A stretch of DNA of 60,356 bases from Candidatus Poribacteria bacterium WGA-3G (GCA_000406005.1 ASZN01000018.1:1-60356); one strand, 5' to 3'. Shown: positions 1 through 9,473, counted from the first letter of the stretch. The notes: generated by a model not told the origin, from the sequence alone. A program made the numbers and translations.

Positions 1-14
1 GATAATCTTATGAC

Positions 15-83
15 GCATGAGATGTCCTCCTAATGTTCACCGAAAGTTGTTCTTCTATGAACTATTAGGATGCCATCTCATGC
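15..83. repeat. Imperfect inverted repeat at left edge
   Basis: The arm at 15-39 (GCATGAGATG, then CCTAAT and GTTCA) pairs with the arm at 58-83 (TGAAC, then ATTAGG and CATCTCATGC), with two mismatches and one bulged base over about 25 bp and an 18-nt loop. It lies downstream of the minus-strand ankyrin gene. It could be the terminator of that operon, a REP-like palindrome or the foldable end of a small mobile element. Apart from it, positions 1-197 show no gene. Confidence 0.6.
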
Positions 84-197
84 TCTAAAAATCAAGAAAC
101 TTTTTCAAAACAATCGCATTTTCATATTCCTATACCTACGATCCATTGATTATTACTGATTCCTTGATAGATTTGATAAATATCAGAAACACTAATA

Positions 198-1460
198 TTA
201 CTGAACTAATTCTGTTAGAAATGTTGCAACTGTTTTCCGCTTCGCTTTCTTGGCGTAATCCAGCGGGGTTTGTCCAGCATCATCACGTGCGTTTGGATCT
301 GCGCCGTGCGCAATTAGCAACGCTGCTTGATTTTTACCGACACCCTTCCGCGCGATGAAGTGTAACGGTGTTTGCCCCTTATCATCGGTTGCATTCGGGT
401 CAGCACCGTTTGCCAATAAACAGGCGACACCGTTTGTTAAACCGCGTTGTGCAACCCAATGTAGGGGTGTCCACATCCCACGCCGATGCTTCTGAGAAGC
501 GTTGATGTCCCAACCTTTGGCAATAAACCCTTTCACAAGTGTATCAAACCGCTCAGGTCCCTGTCCAACAAGCATATACCAATCTCGTAAGTTGATCTCA
601 TAACCTAAATCAATCAGCAGATCAACGATCGCCATCTGCTTAGATTGAAGTGCTATTTCAAGGAGCGGCATGGTCGGTCCAACCTGATAGGCGTAGACAT
701 GTCCACCCGGAACTTCCTGAACTTGAGGCGACTCCAAAGTTGGTATCACATAGCCTTTAGCGGATTTTAGATTGATCCGAAGCTTGAGGCGTTCCGGATG
801 CTCTTGGAATTCCGTCTTTGCGCGTTCAACATCCCCCATCGCACAATAGAGGACAACATCTGCTTCAGCACCCTGTTCAAGGAGATAGCGACACACTTCA
901 GGTCGTCTTCGCATCGTCCACTGCGCTGGTGTTCCGTAATGGTCGCGGTCCCGGAGGTTTATATCTGCGCCGTTTTCGAGCAGCAATTCCGCGATTCGCG
1001 GTGTCGCAGCGAAATGCAACGGCGACATACCGTCACTCCCTGGCACGTTGACGACACCACGGTTTTCACGTATCAACGTTGCAAGCGTCTCGGACATATC
1101 TAAGCCTGCAGCGGCGTGTGCGTCAATTGTCGCGCCTTGTTCGATGAGGTATTCAGCAAGTTCTCTGTTGTAACTCAGCATAGAACCCGCAGCGTGCTGT
1201 AACGCCGATGTACCACCCGCCCACCAGCTGCTCTTGACATCAATATCAGCACCCGCATCAAGCAAAACCTTGATGAGTTCGCGGTTACCAGACGCAGCGG
1301 CGAACACAATCGCCGGTGCATCAAAGGCAAACCAAGGCGCATCAATGAACTCGAGAAGCGCATCGCTACCCGCTAACACGGATTTGACACGGTTCGCGTC
1401 CCCTTTATTTACTGCCTCAATATATTCTGTACGTGGGAAGTGCTGAGCGTTTTGGCCCAT
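198..1460 (-). CDS. Ankyrin-repeat protein
   Basis: A predicted soluble 420-residue protein built largely of ankyrin repeats. The repeat signature LLxxGAD followed by I/P and N/D recurs near residues 65, 160, 190, 350 and 385, with TPLH-type helix starts between copies. Ankyrin repeats bind other proteins; no catalytic domain, signal peptide or membrane segment is visible, so the partner is unknown. The ATG lies 6 nt after the stop of the Rieske-domain gene, with a GAGG box about 11 nt ahead, so the two are probably co-transcribed. Sponge symbionts often carry many ankyrin proteins; whether this one is exported cannot be told because no signal is present. Confidence 0.88.
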   Translation of the reverse strand: MGQNAQHFPRTEYIEAVNKGDANRVKSVLAGSDALLEFIDAPWFAFDAPAIVFAAASGNRELIKVLLDAGADIDVKSSWWAGGTSALQHAAGSMLSYNRELAEYLIEQGATIDAHAAAGLDMSETLATLIRENRGVVNVPGSDGMSPLHFAATPRIAELLLENGADINLRDRDHYGTPAQWTMRRRPEVCRYLLEQGAEADVVLYCAMGDVERAKTEFQEHPERLKLRINLKSAKGYVIPTLESPQVQEVPGGHVYAYQVGPTMPLLEIALQSKQMAIVDLLIDLGYEINLRDWYMLVGQGPERFDTLVKGFIAKGWDINASQKHRRGMWTPLHWVAQRGLTNGVACLLANGADPNATDDKGQTPLHFIARKGVGKNQAALLIAHGADPNARDDAGQTPLDYAKKAKRKTVATFLTELVQ

Positions 1461-1466
1461 TAGATA

Positions 1467-3203
1467 TTACGCCTCAAAGACCTCAATGGTTGTTCTGCCT
1501 TCAGCAAACCGCATTGCGGTCGTTGCCGCAGATTTATTATCCGTGTTCGATCGGATATCCGTGACGTAGCGCGCCAATCCGACCAATAGTTGATTCTGTG
1601 CGGGATGCCCGTCTGCATGCTTCCATTCTTCAAACACGGTGCGCAGTGTCGGCAGGACTTCGCTCCCCGTATCATCCCAGAGCACTGTATGACCGATCTC
1701 TTCCATCAGTCGCTCGGCAGAATAACCCGCGTTTAGGTAACCGAGCACTTTTGGTCCGACACCTTGAACGTTGAGCGTCTCAATGGTATCAATAATGTCC
1801 TTGAGTCCGTCTGCCTCATTCGCAACGTCCAGTTTTTCTTGACACAAGGGTTCGCTGAGAGTTCGTGAAGGAATGTTTATCCAACGATCTGCGAAAATTT
1901 GCCACGCAACGTGGAACACACCTTTCGCCGCAACAAGATTTCCACCAATCTGTTGCGCACTCCGTAAAGATGCCGCGAGGTTGAGTTCCATCGTTAAGTT
2001 TTCCCAACCCGCATCTACATTTACAGGTGTGCTTGCCATACGGTCTGCTGCAAGCAAGACCAATGTTGTAATAATTTTGTCTAACTGGACACCATCAACC
2101 AAGACTGCCTGTACCGCCTCAAACGAGCGTTGGAGATTGACACTCGTGAGTGCCGCAACGAAAGCGTCTTCGTCAAATTTAACGGTTCGCTCTAAGGCAG
2201 TACCTTCAACGGTAGGAAGGATCTCTCTCATGAGTTGAATTGCGTCTCTCCGATAGCGTTCAGGATCATCCGGACGATGTCCGACGAGTTGGGCACCGAG
2301 ATAGAAGAACAACTCCGCCGCGTGTTCCCACCCAAATTCATCAACAACTTCAGCGAGATAACTCACATAGAGCGGAATATGCGAAGCGTCAATAAAATGC
2401 GGTTCAACAGCGCATTCAAAAAGGAGCGCGGACAATTTATCTGCATCACCCTTGTGATATGCAGTGAACAAACACCGTTCAATGCGTCCCGATTGCCCCT
2501 CATAAGAGAAATTACGGACCCATCGACTGATCTTCTCCCACGCAATAGGTTCCGGTAATGGCACCACCTCAAGCCGTTCCGATGCGGGTCCCGCGGCAGA
2601 ACACGCCGCTGTTGTAACAGCGATAAGTCTATCAGCACCGTTGTATTTGCGTCCGACTTTGAGTCCATTAATGAGCCTGGAGACATCGCTGCCACCTTCT
2701 GCGCCGTGAGAGGTCGCAATGTGCCGACTGACGTGTTCCAGAATCGAACCCATGACCTCTTCTTCCGGCACACCGCCCTTTAGTAATAGTGCAATCGCCT
2801 TGGACATCGTCCATCGGTCTTCACTTAATAGACCCTCTCGGAGGAGTTGCTTATGTTCTTCTGCGCGGCGGTAGATCATATCGCCTGAATCAATCCAAAT
2901 TTCATCGGCTCGGACTTCCACCGGAAAGACGCGCAGATCATCGCATTCAACGTGGAAGCAGCCGCCCCCTTCCAAATCGAAACTGCGACGGTGCCAATCA
3001 CATGTTAAAATACCGTTTCGGACGGTTCCGCGTGTGAGTGGGTATCCCATGTGCGGACACTGGTTATCGGTGGCGTAAATCTTTCCATCAACATTGAAAA
3101 GTGCAATGCTACGTCCTTCTCCCATCTGAACCGCTTTCGGTTGCCCTTCAGGAACCTCACTTAACTCGGCGACTTTCACCCAGTTTTGTGTCTGATGTCC
3201 CAT
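1467..3203 (-). CDS. Rieske [2Fe-2S] protein with long helical C-terminal domain
   Basis: The first ~100 residues are a Rieske ferredoxin-like domain with both cluster-binding boxes, CPHMG and CDWHR, giving the Cys-x-His and Cys-x2-His ligands. The remaining ~470 residues are Leu/Ala-rich and probably all-helical; I do not recognise them as the catalytic domain of a Rieske oxygenase, because no 2-His-1-Asp iron site is obvious. The chosen ATG at 3203 has GGAGG 11 nt upstream; a TTG six codons earlier would put that box inside the gene. It leads the ankyrin gene by 6 nt. Likely an electron-transfer or sensing module joined to an uncharacterised domain; function unknown. Confidence 0.85.
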   Translation of the reverse strand: MGHQTQNWVKVAELSEVPEGQPKAVQMGEGRSIALFNVDGKIYATDNQCPHMGYPLTRGTVRNGILTCDWHRRSFDLEGGGCFHVECDDLRVFPVEVRADEIWIDSGDMIYRRAEEHKQLLREGLLSEDRWTMSKAIALLLKGGVPEEEVMGSILEHVSRHIATSHGAEGGSDVSRLINGLKVGRKYNGADRLIAVTTAACSAAGPASERLEVVPLPEPIAWEKISRWVRNFSYEGQSGRIERCLFTAYHKGDADKLSALLFECAVEPHFIDASHIPLYVSYLAEVVDEFGWEHAAELFFYLGAQLVGHRPDDPERYRRDAIQLMREILPTVEGTALERTVKFDEDAFVAALTSVNLQRSFEAVQAVLVDGVQLDKIITTLVLLAADRMASTPVNVDAGWENLTMELNLAASLRSAQQIGGNLVAAKGVFHVAWQIFADRWINIPSRTLSEPLCQEKLDVANEADGLKDIIDTIETLNVQGVGPKVLGYLNAGYSAERLMEEIGHTVLWDDTGSEVLPTLRTVFEEWKHADGHPAQNQLLVGLARYVTDIRSNTDNKSAATTAMRFAEGRTTIEVFEA

Positions 3204-3407
3204 AATTTCGTGTTCCTCCAAATTATGTTTCGTATCTCATAATTTCAAATAAAAAGTACCAATCCAAACTTAACGACTATAAAGTATTATACCACAAAAA
3301 ACTTAAAATGTCAATAGGAAATTAAAAATAGGTAAAAATAGATTGATAATGATAACTAAAACTGGCAAGACTTTTTTATCTTACAAGAAGCGTTGGCACT
3401 TCACGGA

Positions 3408-4829
3408 CTAATTTCGGTTTCTTCTTGACAGCCAATCTCCTGTGACCTCTTCAAACGGTGCAACAGGTTCAAACGGCTCATCATAATCCCCACCATTATG
3501 ACTCACCTCACAGGAGCGGAGCCATTGACGCAGGGACTCGCGGGTTTCCGCTAATCGCTCGCGTTGTTCATCTGCCAAGTTGACGGTTTCTGCGCGGTCT
3601 TCAATCATATCAAAACACAAATCTTCGCTGCCATCATTTGATAGATTGGTCAAGCATTTATATCGGTTATCCATCATAGCGATGGTCGGTGCGTGAAACA
3701 TCGCCTCTTTTCGACTATTGAACCGATACGGAATAGGGGTCGGACGTTCCGTCATGTCGCCTTCAATCGTCGGTAGCAGACTGATGCCGTCAATGGGGCG
3801 ATTATCGGGCATTTCAAATTGCACGGTTTCGGCGATTGTCGGGAAGTAATCGAGGGTGCTGCACGGCATTTCGACCACACGTCCGGGGTCCGTATGACCC
3901 GGCCAGTGTAAGAATGCAGGCACGCCGACACCACCATCAAACAGAGAACGTTTTCGTCCGCGTAAGCCACCTGTTAAGCCCCGGTTACGACCCTCCTGAC
4001 CTGTGCGTCCTTCGGGTCCGTTGTCCGAACAGAACCAGATCATTGTGTTTTGCGATACGCCCCATGCTGCCAAAGTGTGATACAAGCGTCCGACCTGATC
4101 GTCTATTGCGGTTATACAACCGTAATAGTGTTGCTCATTTTCGCTGTATTCGGCGTACATTTTGCGGTATTCCGGTCCGGCAAAGACGGGGGTATGCGGG
4201 GCATGAAACCAGATTGTCGTAAAGAACGGTTCACCCTTTTCAAGCGTTTGTTCAATAAATGCGATTGCGCGATCCATCAACACCCGGGAATCGCATCCTT
4301 TTAGATTCTCCGTAGCCAATTTTCCATTCTCGTAGTAAGGTGATGCCCACGGGCGGTCTGAACGTCTACCACCACCCTGGACACCTACTGCGGGATCCCA
4401 AGTTGGCACGGCATACTCCGTAGCAAAAGAGGCATCGTAATCCCGCTCCCACGGCGGTGCGTAATTACGTGCCGGATTACGATTCGGTTTCCCCGAATAA
4501 TTCGGGTCCAGCGTTCCAAGATGCCATTTTCCGAAATGTCCGGTTGCGTAGCCGAACGATTTTAGCATGCTCGCCAGTGTTATTTCCTGCGCGGGTAAGT
4601 GCCCACGATTCGCATGTGTGATGCCGTACCGAAAATAATGTCTCCCGGTCAAACACGTCCCCCGCGTCGGGGAACAGACCGGTCCTCCCGCATAAAACCG
4701 CGTAAATCGGATTCCATTGCTCGCCAGCTTGTCCAAATTCGGAGTTTTGATAATTTCATTTCCGTTAAATCCCACATCGCCATATCCCAAGTCGTCGCAC
4801 ATCATTAAAATTATATTGGGTGAACGCAT
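3408..4829 (-). CDS. Type I sulfatase (formylglycine-dependent)
   Basis: A sulfatase of the alkaline-phosphatase superfamily that would hydrolyse sulfate esters, probably of sulfated glycans. Residues 52-56 read C-S-P-T-R, the Cys-type formylglycine maturation motif, and the N-terminal metal site begins with Asp12-Asp13 in MMCDDLGYGD. His/Asp residues in the middle (FHAPHTP) and CSDNGPEG complete the expected core. No signal peptide is visible, unlike many family members, so it is probably cytoplasmic. The ATG at 4829 is preceded by GGAGGG; an upstream in-frame ATG at 4841 overlaps that box and was rejected. It follows the SHMT-like gene by ~87 nt, separated by a hairpin. Confidence 0.92.
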   Translation of the reverse strand: MRSPNIILMMCDDLGYGDVGFNGNEIIKTPNLDKLASNGIRFTRFYAGGPVCSPTRGTCLTGRHYFRYGITHANRGHLPAQEITLASMLKSFGYATGHFGKWHLGTLDPNYSGKPNRNPARNYAPPWERDYDASFATEYAVPTWDPAVGVQGGGRRSDRPWASPYYENGKLATENLKGCDSRVLMDRAIAFIEQTLEKGEPFFTTIWFHAPHTPVFAGPEYRKMYAEYSENEQHYYGCITAIDDQVGRLYHTLAAWGVSQNTMIWFCSDNGPEGRTGQEGRNRGLTGGLRGRKRSLFDGGVGVPAFLHWPGHTDPGRVVEMPCSTLDYFPTIAETVQFEMPDNRPIDGISLLPTIEGDMTERPTPIPYRFNSRKEAMFHAPTIAMMDNRYKCLTNLSNDGSEDLCFDMIEDRAETVNLADEQRERLAETRESLRQWLRSCEVSHNGGDYDEPFEPVAPFEEVTGDWLSRRNRN

Positions 4830-4891
4830 TTTTCCCTCCATTCTGTCCGACTGTTCTATCTCCTAAGATTATCAAATCTTCCGCTACAAAG

Positions 4892-4912
4892 CCCCCATGC
4901 TTTAGCTGGGGG
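4892..4912 (-). terminator. Hairpin just after the SHMT-like gene
   Basis: Six-base arms CCCCCA and TGGGGG enclose a 9-nt loop 4-5 nt beyond the stop of the upstream minus-strand gene, followed in transcript sense by CTTTGT. It can act as an intrinsic or partial terminator before the sulfatase gene. The same CCCCCAGC...GGGGG type of hairpin occurs at ends of IS200/IS605 elements, so a transposon remnant is an alternative. Confidence 0.5.
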
Positions 4913-4916
4913 TCTA

Positions 4917-6155
4917 TCACTCAACGGTAAACTGGATGGTATCGAAACGACGCGCCACTTTTGCGACCTCCGGCTTGAGTTCTTCAGGTGCCCCACCGGA
5001 GAGAGCTGAAACAATACATTCGGCGATGTCCGGTGCATCCGCCGGTGTCATGCCCCATCGGGTGACCTCCTGAACGCCGATACGCACGCCTGATGTCCCG
5101 ACTTCCGGTGATAATCCCGCCGCACCCGTAATAATATGACACGCTTCGAGATGATTCGCGAGTGCGCTGCCCTCTCCATATTTATCTACAATCAGTATCA
5201 AAGTATGCGACTCCGTGAAGCCGAGATCGGCACCCAACATCGGAACACCGCGTTCCGATAACGCTTGTCCGAGTGCTTTGGCATTCGCAACAATCGCATC
5301 CGCTTGTGGTTCACCGCATTCCATCCACTCTATAAACGTCCCTGCTAACGCTGGTAGCCGATTCAGGTGGTGATTGCTCATCAGCAACGGATAGACCCCT
5401 CTCGCAACCCGTTCAGCAATAGATGCATCATTCGTCAAAACCATTCCGCCTTGGGGTCCGGCGAGTGTTTTATGCGTGCTGGAAATAATAACATCCGCGC
5501 CTTCATCAAACGGCGACTGGAACCGTCCACCGGCGATAAGTCCAATAACGTGTGAAGCGTCGTAGATGAGGTAGGAATCCGGGTTCGCTTGACGCATCGC
5601 CTGTTTCAACGCTCGTACGGGTTGTGGAAAGAGAAACACGCCGGAACCGACGTTGACGATTCTCGGTTTGTGTTTTGCGATCAGTGCAAGCGTCGCATCG
5701 AGGTCGATGTTTGAACGCGCCCCGTCCCACGGAATTGGGATTGATTGGAGGTTTATCTTCAGCGGTGAAGAGAGCAGTTTTTCGGCATAGTGGTGTCCGT
5801 TATGCACCTCTAACGCTGTATCGCCCGGCTTTGCTAACGCAAACGTCGTTGCGATCCCTGCGATGTTCCCTGATAATGGACGGAAATCGACGTGCGCTGC
5901 GCCGAATAACGCTTTTGCTAATTCCTGGGTGTACCCTTCTATTTCAGCAATATAGCGGTTGCCTTTGTAATTCCGTCGGTAAATGTCAGTACCAGAATAA
6001 TTCCCATATCGCCGTGCCAACCGTTCGTCAAAAAGTTCTTCTACCAACGGCGACGGCGTGTTCTCCGAAGCGATGAGATTGAGGCAGGTGTCCCGATACG
6101 TTTGATGTTTATCGAGAAGTAAAGCAAGTTTTTGAACTTTTGCGTTATGTGTCAC
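4917..6155 (-). CDS. Serine hydroxymethyltransferase-like PLP enzyme
   Basis: A fold-type I PLP enzyme related to serine hydroxymethyltransferase. Recognisable pieces are LNLIASEN near residue 25, the NGHHYAEKL segment, IYDASHVIGL with the PLP-nitrogen Asp near 200, and SSTHKTLAGPQGG, whose Lys forms the Schiff base. At 412 residues it has family length, but the sequence is well diverged from housekeeping GlyA (for example STHKT for TTTHKT and altered N-terminal substrate-loop residues). It may be a genuine GlyA or a homologue acting on another beta-hydroxy amino acid. The ATG at 6155 is preceded by GGTCTC-type sequence with a weak GGAGG-like box. Confidence 0.8.
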   Translation of the reverse strand: MTHNAKVQKLALLLDKHQTYRDTCLNLIASENTPSPLVEELFDERLARRYGNYSGTDIYRRNYKGNRYIAEIEGYTQELAKALFGAAHVDFRPLSGNIAGIATTFALAKPGDTALEVHNGHHYAEKLLSSPLKINLQSIPIPWDGARSNIDLDATLALIAKHKPRIVNVGSGVFLFPQPVRALKQAMRQANPDSYLIYDASHVIGLIAGGRFQSPFDEGADVIISSTHKTLAGPQGGMVLTNDASIAERVARGVYPLLMSNHHLNRLPALAGTFIEWMECGEPQADAIVANAKALGQALSERGVPMLGADLGFTESHTLILIVDKYGEGSALANHLEACHIITGAAGLSPEVGTSGVRIGVQEVTRWGMTPADAPDIAECIVSALSGGAPEELKPEVAKVARRFDTIQFTVE

Positions 6156-6202
6156 TGGAAGAGACCTCCGTTTGGTTATAGAGCAGGCACCGGAAAAATT
6201 GC

Positions 6203-6231
6203 TTGACGTGCCGTGACAAATCGGTTACTAT
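6203..6231 (+). promoter_or_regulatory. Sigma70-type promoter for the enolase-superfamily gene
   Basis: TTGACG and TACTAT are separated by exactly 17 nt. Transcription would start near 6238 and give a ~220-nt leader that contains the whole repeat element at 6290-6459, so that element is probably present in mRNA. Confidence 0.65.
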
Positions 6232-6289
6232 GATTTTTTAAGTTTAGCTTGCAGAACAGTCAGTCGAATTTAAAGATAATACAAAACCC

Positions 6290-6459
6290 GTAGCCCGTAA
6301 TGAAGCAGATCGCTTATGGGGTTTTTGCTGGGGTGTTTCTTCAAGTACGCCGTAAAATGGAGGGGTTTTTGCTTGGGTGTTTCTTTAGATTTAAGGAAAG
6401 CACGTCCGCCTTCAAATTCACGTCGTTTCTCCGCAAGGAACAATTAAAAAGAGGAGATT
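6290..6459 (+). repeat. Leader repeat, copy 1 (upstream of enolase-superfamily gene)
   Basis: This fills most of the 304-nt gap 6156-6459. It starts with GTAGCCCGTAA, contains two copies of GGGTTTTTGCTKGGGTGTTT (6318-6344 and 6362-6385), then GATTTAAGG at ~6387 and CCGCAAGG at 6431-6438, and ends at the start codon. Matching copies sit at 29352-29462 (minus), 38887-38994 and, in part, 44068-44132, each ending at a gene start. It may be a regulatory leader RNA or a small mobile sequence. Confidence 0.7.
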
Positions 6460-7851
6460 ATGCCAAAATCCACCGACATCCGTATCCTTGATGTTCACTA
6501 CAACTTTGAAGAACACCAATACCGGACCCCGCTCAAATTCGGCGGCGTCCCGACAGACCACTGCGTCCTCTTTAACGTCCGACTGCAAGTCCAGACGCGA
6601 GATGGCAAAGAGGCAGAAGGGCAAGGCTCCATGCCGCTTGGTAACGTCTGGGCATTCCCGCCGCGCTACGCGCCTTTCGATCAGAGCCTCGCAGCGATGA
6701 AAAAACTCGCCGAATCCGCGGTAGATGCCACAAAAGATTGTACACTATGTGCGCATCCGCTCGAACTCTCCGAGGTACTGGAACCCGAATTCCTACACAT
6801 CGCGGAGGCGTTATCCTACACCATGCAACTCGCCTCGCCGATCCCAAAACTTTGTACCGTCGTCACAACCAGTCCGATTGATGCCGCAATCCACGATGCT
6901 TTCGGGAAAGCAAACGGTATCAATAGCTACGACGGCTTAGGTAAAGATTTCATTCAGGCAGATGTATCACATTTTTTGGTGCCGCTTGCAAACCAAAACT
7001 TGCTTGACAAAAGTGTAAATGATCGGTTCATCGGAAAATATCTCGATCAGTATACCTCACGCCAACCGAAACCGAATATGCCGCTCTATCATCTCGTCGG
7101 TGCGTTGGATCCGCTCACCGATGCCGACATCGAAGAACGCCTCAACGACGGGTTACCGGAGACGCTCCCTGAATGGATTGTCGCTGACGGATTGACACAC
7201 CTGAAGATTAAACTCAACGGCGACAACCTCGATTGGGATGTCGCACGCGTCCTCGCGATTGATAAAGTCACCGCAGAAACACAAGCAAAACGCGGTGTTG
7301 ACACTTGGCACTACTCCGCCGATTTCAACGAAACATGTCAAAACGTGGAATACCTTTTGGCGTTCCTTAATCGGATTCAAGAGTCAGAGAGCGCAGCGTT
7401 CCAACGCCTCGCATACATCGAACAACCGACGGATCGGGACCTAAAAGCACATCCCGAAAATAAGATGCACAAAGCCGCGGAGATAAAACCGGTGGTGATA
7501 GATGAATCGCTGACCGACTTCGAGACTTTCCTCTTGGCACGTGAACAAGGGTATTCCGGTGTCGCACTCAAAGCCTGTAAAGGGCAGTCTCAGGCGTTGT
7601 TGATGGGTGCAGCCGCCGCAGAATACGGTATGTTCCTCGCTGTACAGGACCTGACGTGTCCGGGGGCATCGTTTTTACATTCCGCTGGACTCGCTGCACG
7701 CATCCCCGGCGTAACCGCTATCGAAGGCAACTCCCGCCAATTCTGCCCAAGTGCGAACGACGGTTGGTGCGACGAGTTTCCCTCAATCTTCAATATCACC
7801 GACGGCACTGTTGGCACAGGGATCCTCACCGCGCCCGGACTTGGACACTGA
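6460..7851 (+). CDS. Enolase-superfamily enzyme (mandelate racemase/muconate lactonizing type)
   Basis: A 463-residue member of the enolase superfamily, which abstracts a proton alpha to a carboxylate with Mg2+ help. The barrel residues are all visible: the K-x-K pair Lys249/Lys251, metal ligands Asp288, Glu321 (YIEQP) and Asp348 (IDES), and the opposite-face base Lys371 (ALKACK). This Lys/Lys arrangement is that of the muconate lactonizing/dipeptide epimerase group rather than mandelate racemase proper. Substrate is not deducible; a sugar acid or its lactone fits the neighbourhood. AGAGGAG lies just before the ATG. It has its own promoter and a long repeat-containing leader. Confidence 0.88.
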   Translation: MPKSTDIRILDVHYNFEEHQYRTPLKFGGVPTDHCVLFNVRLQVQTRDGKEAEGQGSMPLGNVWAFPPRYAPFDQSLAAMKKLAESAVDATKDCTLCAHPLELSEVLEPEFLHIAEALSYTMQLASPIPKLCTVVTTSPIDAAIHDAFGKANGINSYDGLGKDFIQADVSHFLVPLANQNLLDKSVNDRFIGKYLDQYTSRQPKPNMPLYHLVGALDPLTDADIEERLNDGLPETLPEWIVADGLTHLKIKLNGDNLDWDVARVLAIDKVTAETQAKRGVDTWHYSADFNETCQNVEYLLAFLNRIQESESAAFQRLAYIEQPTDRDLKAHPENKMHKAAEIKPVVIDESLTDFETFLLAREQGYSGVALKACKGQSQALLMGAAAAEYGMFLAVQDLTCPGASFLHSAGLAARIPGVTAIEGNSRQFCPSANDGWCDEFPSIFNITDGTVGTGILTAPGLGH

Positions 7852-7871
7852 TATGCCGTGTTCTCTTTTTA

Positions 7872-8921
7872 TCACTTTGGGGTCGGAGCCCCTTTTTTGA
7901 TCTGACCCCATTGTGTTGGCATCTTACCCTTTGGAGAGACCGGCAACGTATAACCGCTTGTCCAATCAACTTCATAATCCCATCCCGGGTGATCTGTCAA
8001 TCGGGTTATTTTGCTCGTTGCGATATTATACTTATACATATTAGTGTGGCGGGTTTGCCCGAAAAGAATTTTGTTTAGTTTAATCTCTGATGCAGTCAAA
8101 AGTACTGCTTCACCGTTATCCATCCAATCAATATCTCTATGCTTCCATTTCTTTGATATATGTAACTTAAGGAGGTTTTCGCCGTTCAGATCGCAAATCA
8201 AATAGCGATTATCCTTCGGTACAAGCCAATCTGTAAGGATCCCTTTCCGAAAAACGTGCTCACTTTCTACATAGAGTATCTGTTTCCCATCTGGTGACCA
8301 CCGTGGGCTACTCCGGTCCAATAGTTTTTCACCGACAACTGGCGTTGGCAACAGTTTCCGTACGTTTTCGCCATTTGCATCCATAATCCAAATATCGCCA
8401 CCAGCATCACCGACAAAAGCAAATGAGCGGCTTGCGAAAACAATGTGTCTACTATCCGGTGACCAATCGGATGAGATAGCAACGATATCCGGGAGTTCAA
8501 TAATCTCACCGCTTTCTAAATCCAATATGTTTGTGTAGTGTTTTTTGAATGTAGATGTTGTAAAAAGGACACGCTTCCCATCTGGTGAAACTGAAGGTTC
8601 GCCCTCTGTCCCGGTATGGTGTTTGTGGAGCGGACGCACATTTGTGCCATCAGCGTTCATAACGAAAATTCGCCACTCACGATCTGAAGACCGGCTCACT
8701 CGCATCCGAAATATAATTTGTGTTCCGTCCGGCGACCACCGCGGATGATGTGGATAACTATGCGCCAGTTTATCGGTCAGTAGCGTTAAGTTGGTGCCAT
8801 TGTCGTTCATGACGTAGATTCCAGAAGTCTCGTCACCTCTGGAATAAAAAACAATTTTGGCATCTGCAACGGTGGGAAAAATGAATAAGACGCAGCAAAA
8901 AGCCGTTAAAATAATTCGCAT
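7872..8921 (-). CDS. Secreted TolB-like beta-propeller with C-terminal W-G-x-x-K tail
   Basis: A 349-residue exported protein. Residues 1-21 form a Sec signal peptide (MRIILTAFCC core, cleavage near ADA). The rest is a run of PD40/TolB-type blades, seen as repeated W-S-P-D-G motifs and IxVMNxDGTN strands, giving a predicted six-bladed propeller. The last residues, SPKGKMPTQWGQIKK plus seven, match a tail shared with five other secreted proteins in this window. GGAG lies 6-7 nt before the ATG. Propellers of this kind bind ligands or partners; no enzymatic domain follows. Its 3' end overlaps the terminator of the convergent gene. Confidence 0.85.
   Translation of the reverse strand: MRIILTAFCCVLFIFPTVADAKIVFYSRGDETSGIYVMNDNGTNLTLLTDKLAHSYPHHPRWSPDGTQIIFRMRVSRSSDREWRIFVMNADGTNVRPLHKHHTGTEGEPSVSPDGKRVLFTTSTFKKHYTNILDLESGEIIELPDIVAISSDWSPDSRHIVFASRSFAFVGDAGGDIWIMDANGENVRKLLPTPVVGEKLLDRSSPRWSPDGKQILYVESEHVFRKGILTDWLVPKDNRYLICDLNGENLLKLHISKKWKHRDIDWMDNGEAVLLTASEIKLNKILFGQTRHTNMYKYNIATSKITRLTDHPGWDYEVDWTSGYTLPVSPKGKMPTQWGQIKKGAPTPK
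7879..7898 (+). terminator. Intrinsic terminator between convergent genes
   Basis: GGGGTCGGAGCCCC followed by TTTTTT lies 28 nt after the enolase-superfamily stop. The stem is short (four G-C pairs) but the U-tract is clear. It overlaps the last codons of the convergent minus-strand gene, where it encodes the final G-A-P-T-P-K residues. Confidence 0.6.
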
Positions 8922-8956
8922 GACTGGCTCCTTTGAAGTAAAAAAAAATTACCAAA

Positions 8957-9316
8957 TCAAGAAAATTTTTGCGGCGATTCGGAATCCATCAGTTTACTGC
9001 CCTCTGAATCAGCCACAGTGATATTAGTGACGACATTTCGTTGTTCAGGGAGACGCACTGGAAAATCTTTAATCACTTGGTTAATCAAGTTTTTCACCAT
9101 CGCTTTGACCGAGTCGAACGGTATACACTCAAGAACGATAATGGCGCGATGCTTTGACGGCGCGATGTTATAGGTTAGCCCATACTGAAGTCCGAGCTGC
9201 ATCAGTTCAGGTTCAACACTGATAGAAATCTGTCGGCGTTCCTGATCCGTGATGAAAAAACTATCAAGGATGAAGTGCGTGTGAATCCACGCTTCTCTTT
9301 CTTCAACGATCTTCAT
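8957..9316 (-). CDS. Hypothetical protein, 119 aa
   Basis: I do not recognise this 119-residue protein. It has no signal peptide or membrane segment; the centre (residues ~40-90) alternates hydrophobic and charged residues in a mixed alpha/beta pattern, and the last 25 residues look disordered. It lies 35 nt upstream of the propeller gene in the same direction and may be co-transcribed. No clear ribosome-binding site precedes the ATG, so the start is uncertain. Confidence 0.55.
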   Translation of the reverse strand: MKIVEEREAWIHTHFILDSFFITDQERRQISISVEPELMQLGLQYGLTYNIAPSKHRAIIVLECIPFDSVKAMVKNLINQVIKDFPVRLPEQRNVVTNITVADSEGSKLMDSESPQKFS

Positions 9317-9364
9317 GATTCTGCAATATATAGTAAAACCTACAATTAATTGGGCACTCTCAAA

Positions 9365-9418
9365 CAGTCTGAATACCTATAACAGGCATTCAGACTGGCA
9401 CAGGCTAACAGCCTATGC
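9365..9418. repeat. Double hairpin: 14-bp stem plus GCAYAGG palindrome
   Basis: CAGTCTGAATACCT (9365-9378) pairs with AGGCATTCAGACTG (9384-9397) around a 5-nt loop with one wobble. It is followed at once by GCACAGGCT/AGCCTATGC (9398-9418). Hairpins with the same GCACAGG edge recur at 26076-26102 and ~34881-34907, which points to a dispersed REP-like palindrome that may also end transcripts. Confidence 0.6.
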
Positions 9419-9473
9419 TACAAAGATGTCCACTTATTTATGGGCTTCACTATAACACGAAAAAGGAAACGTG

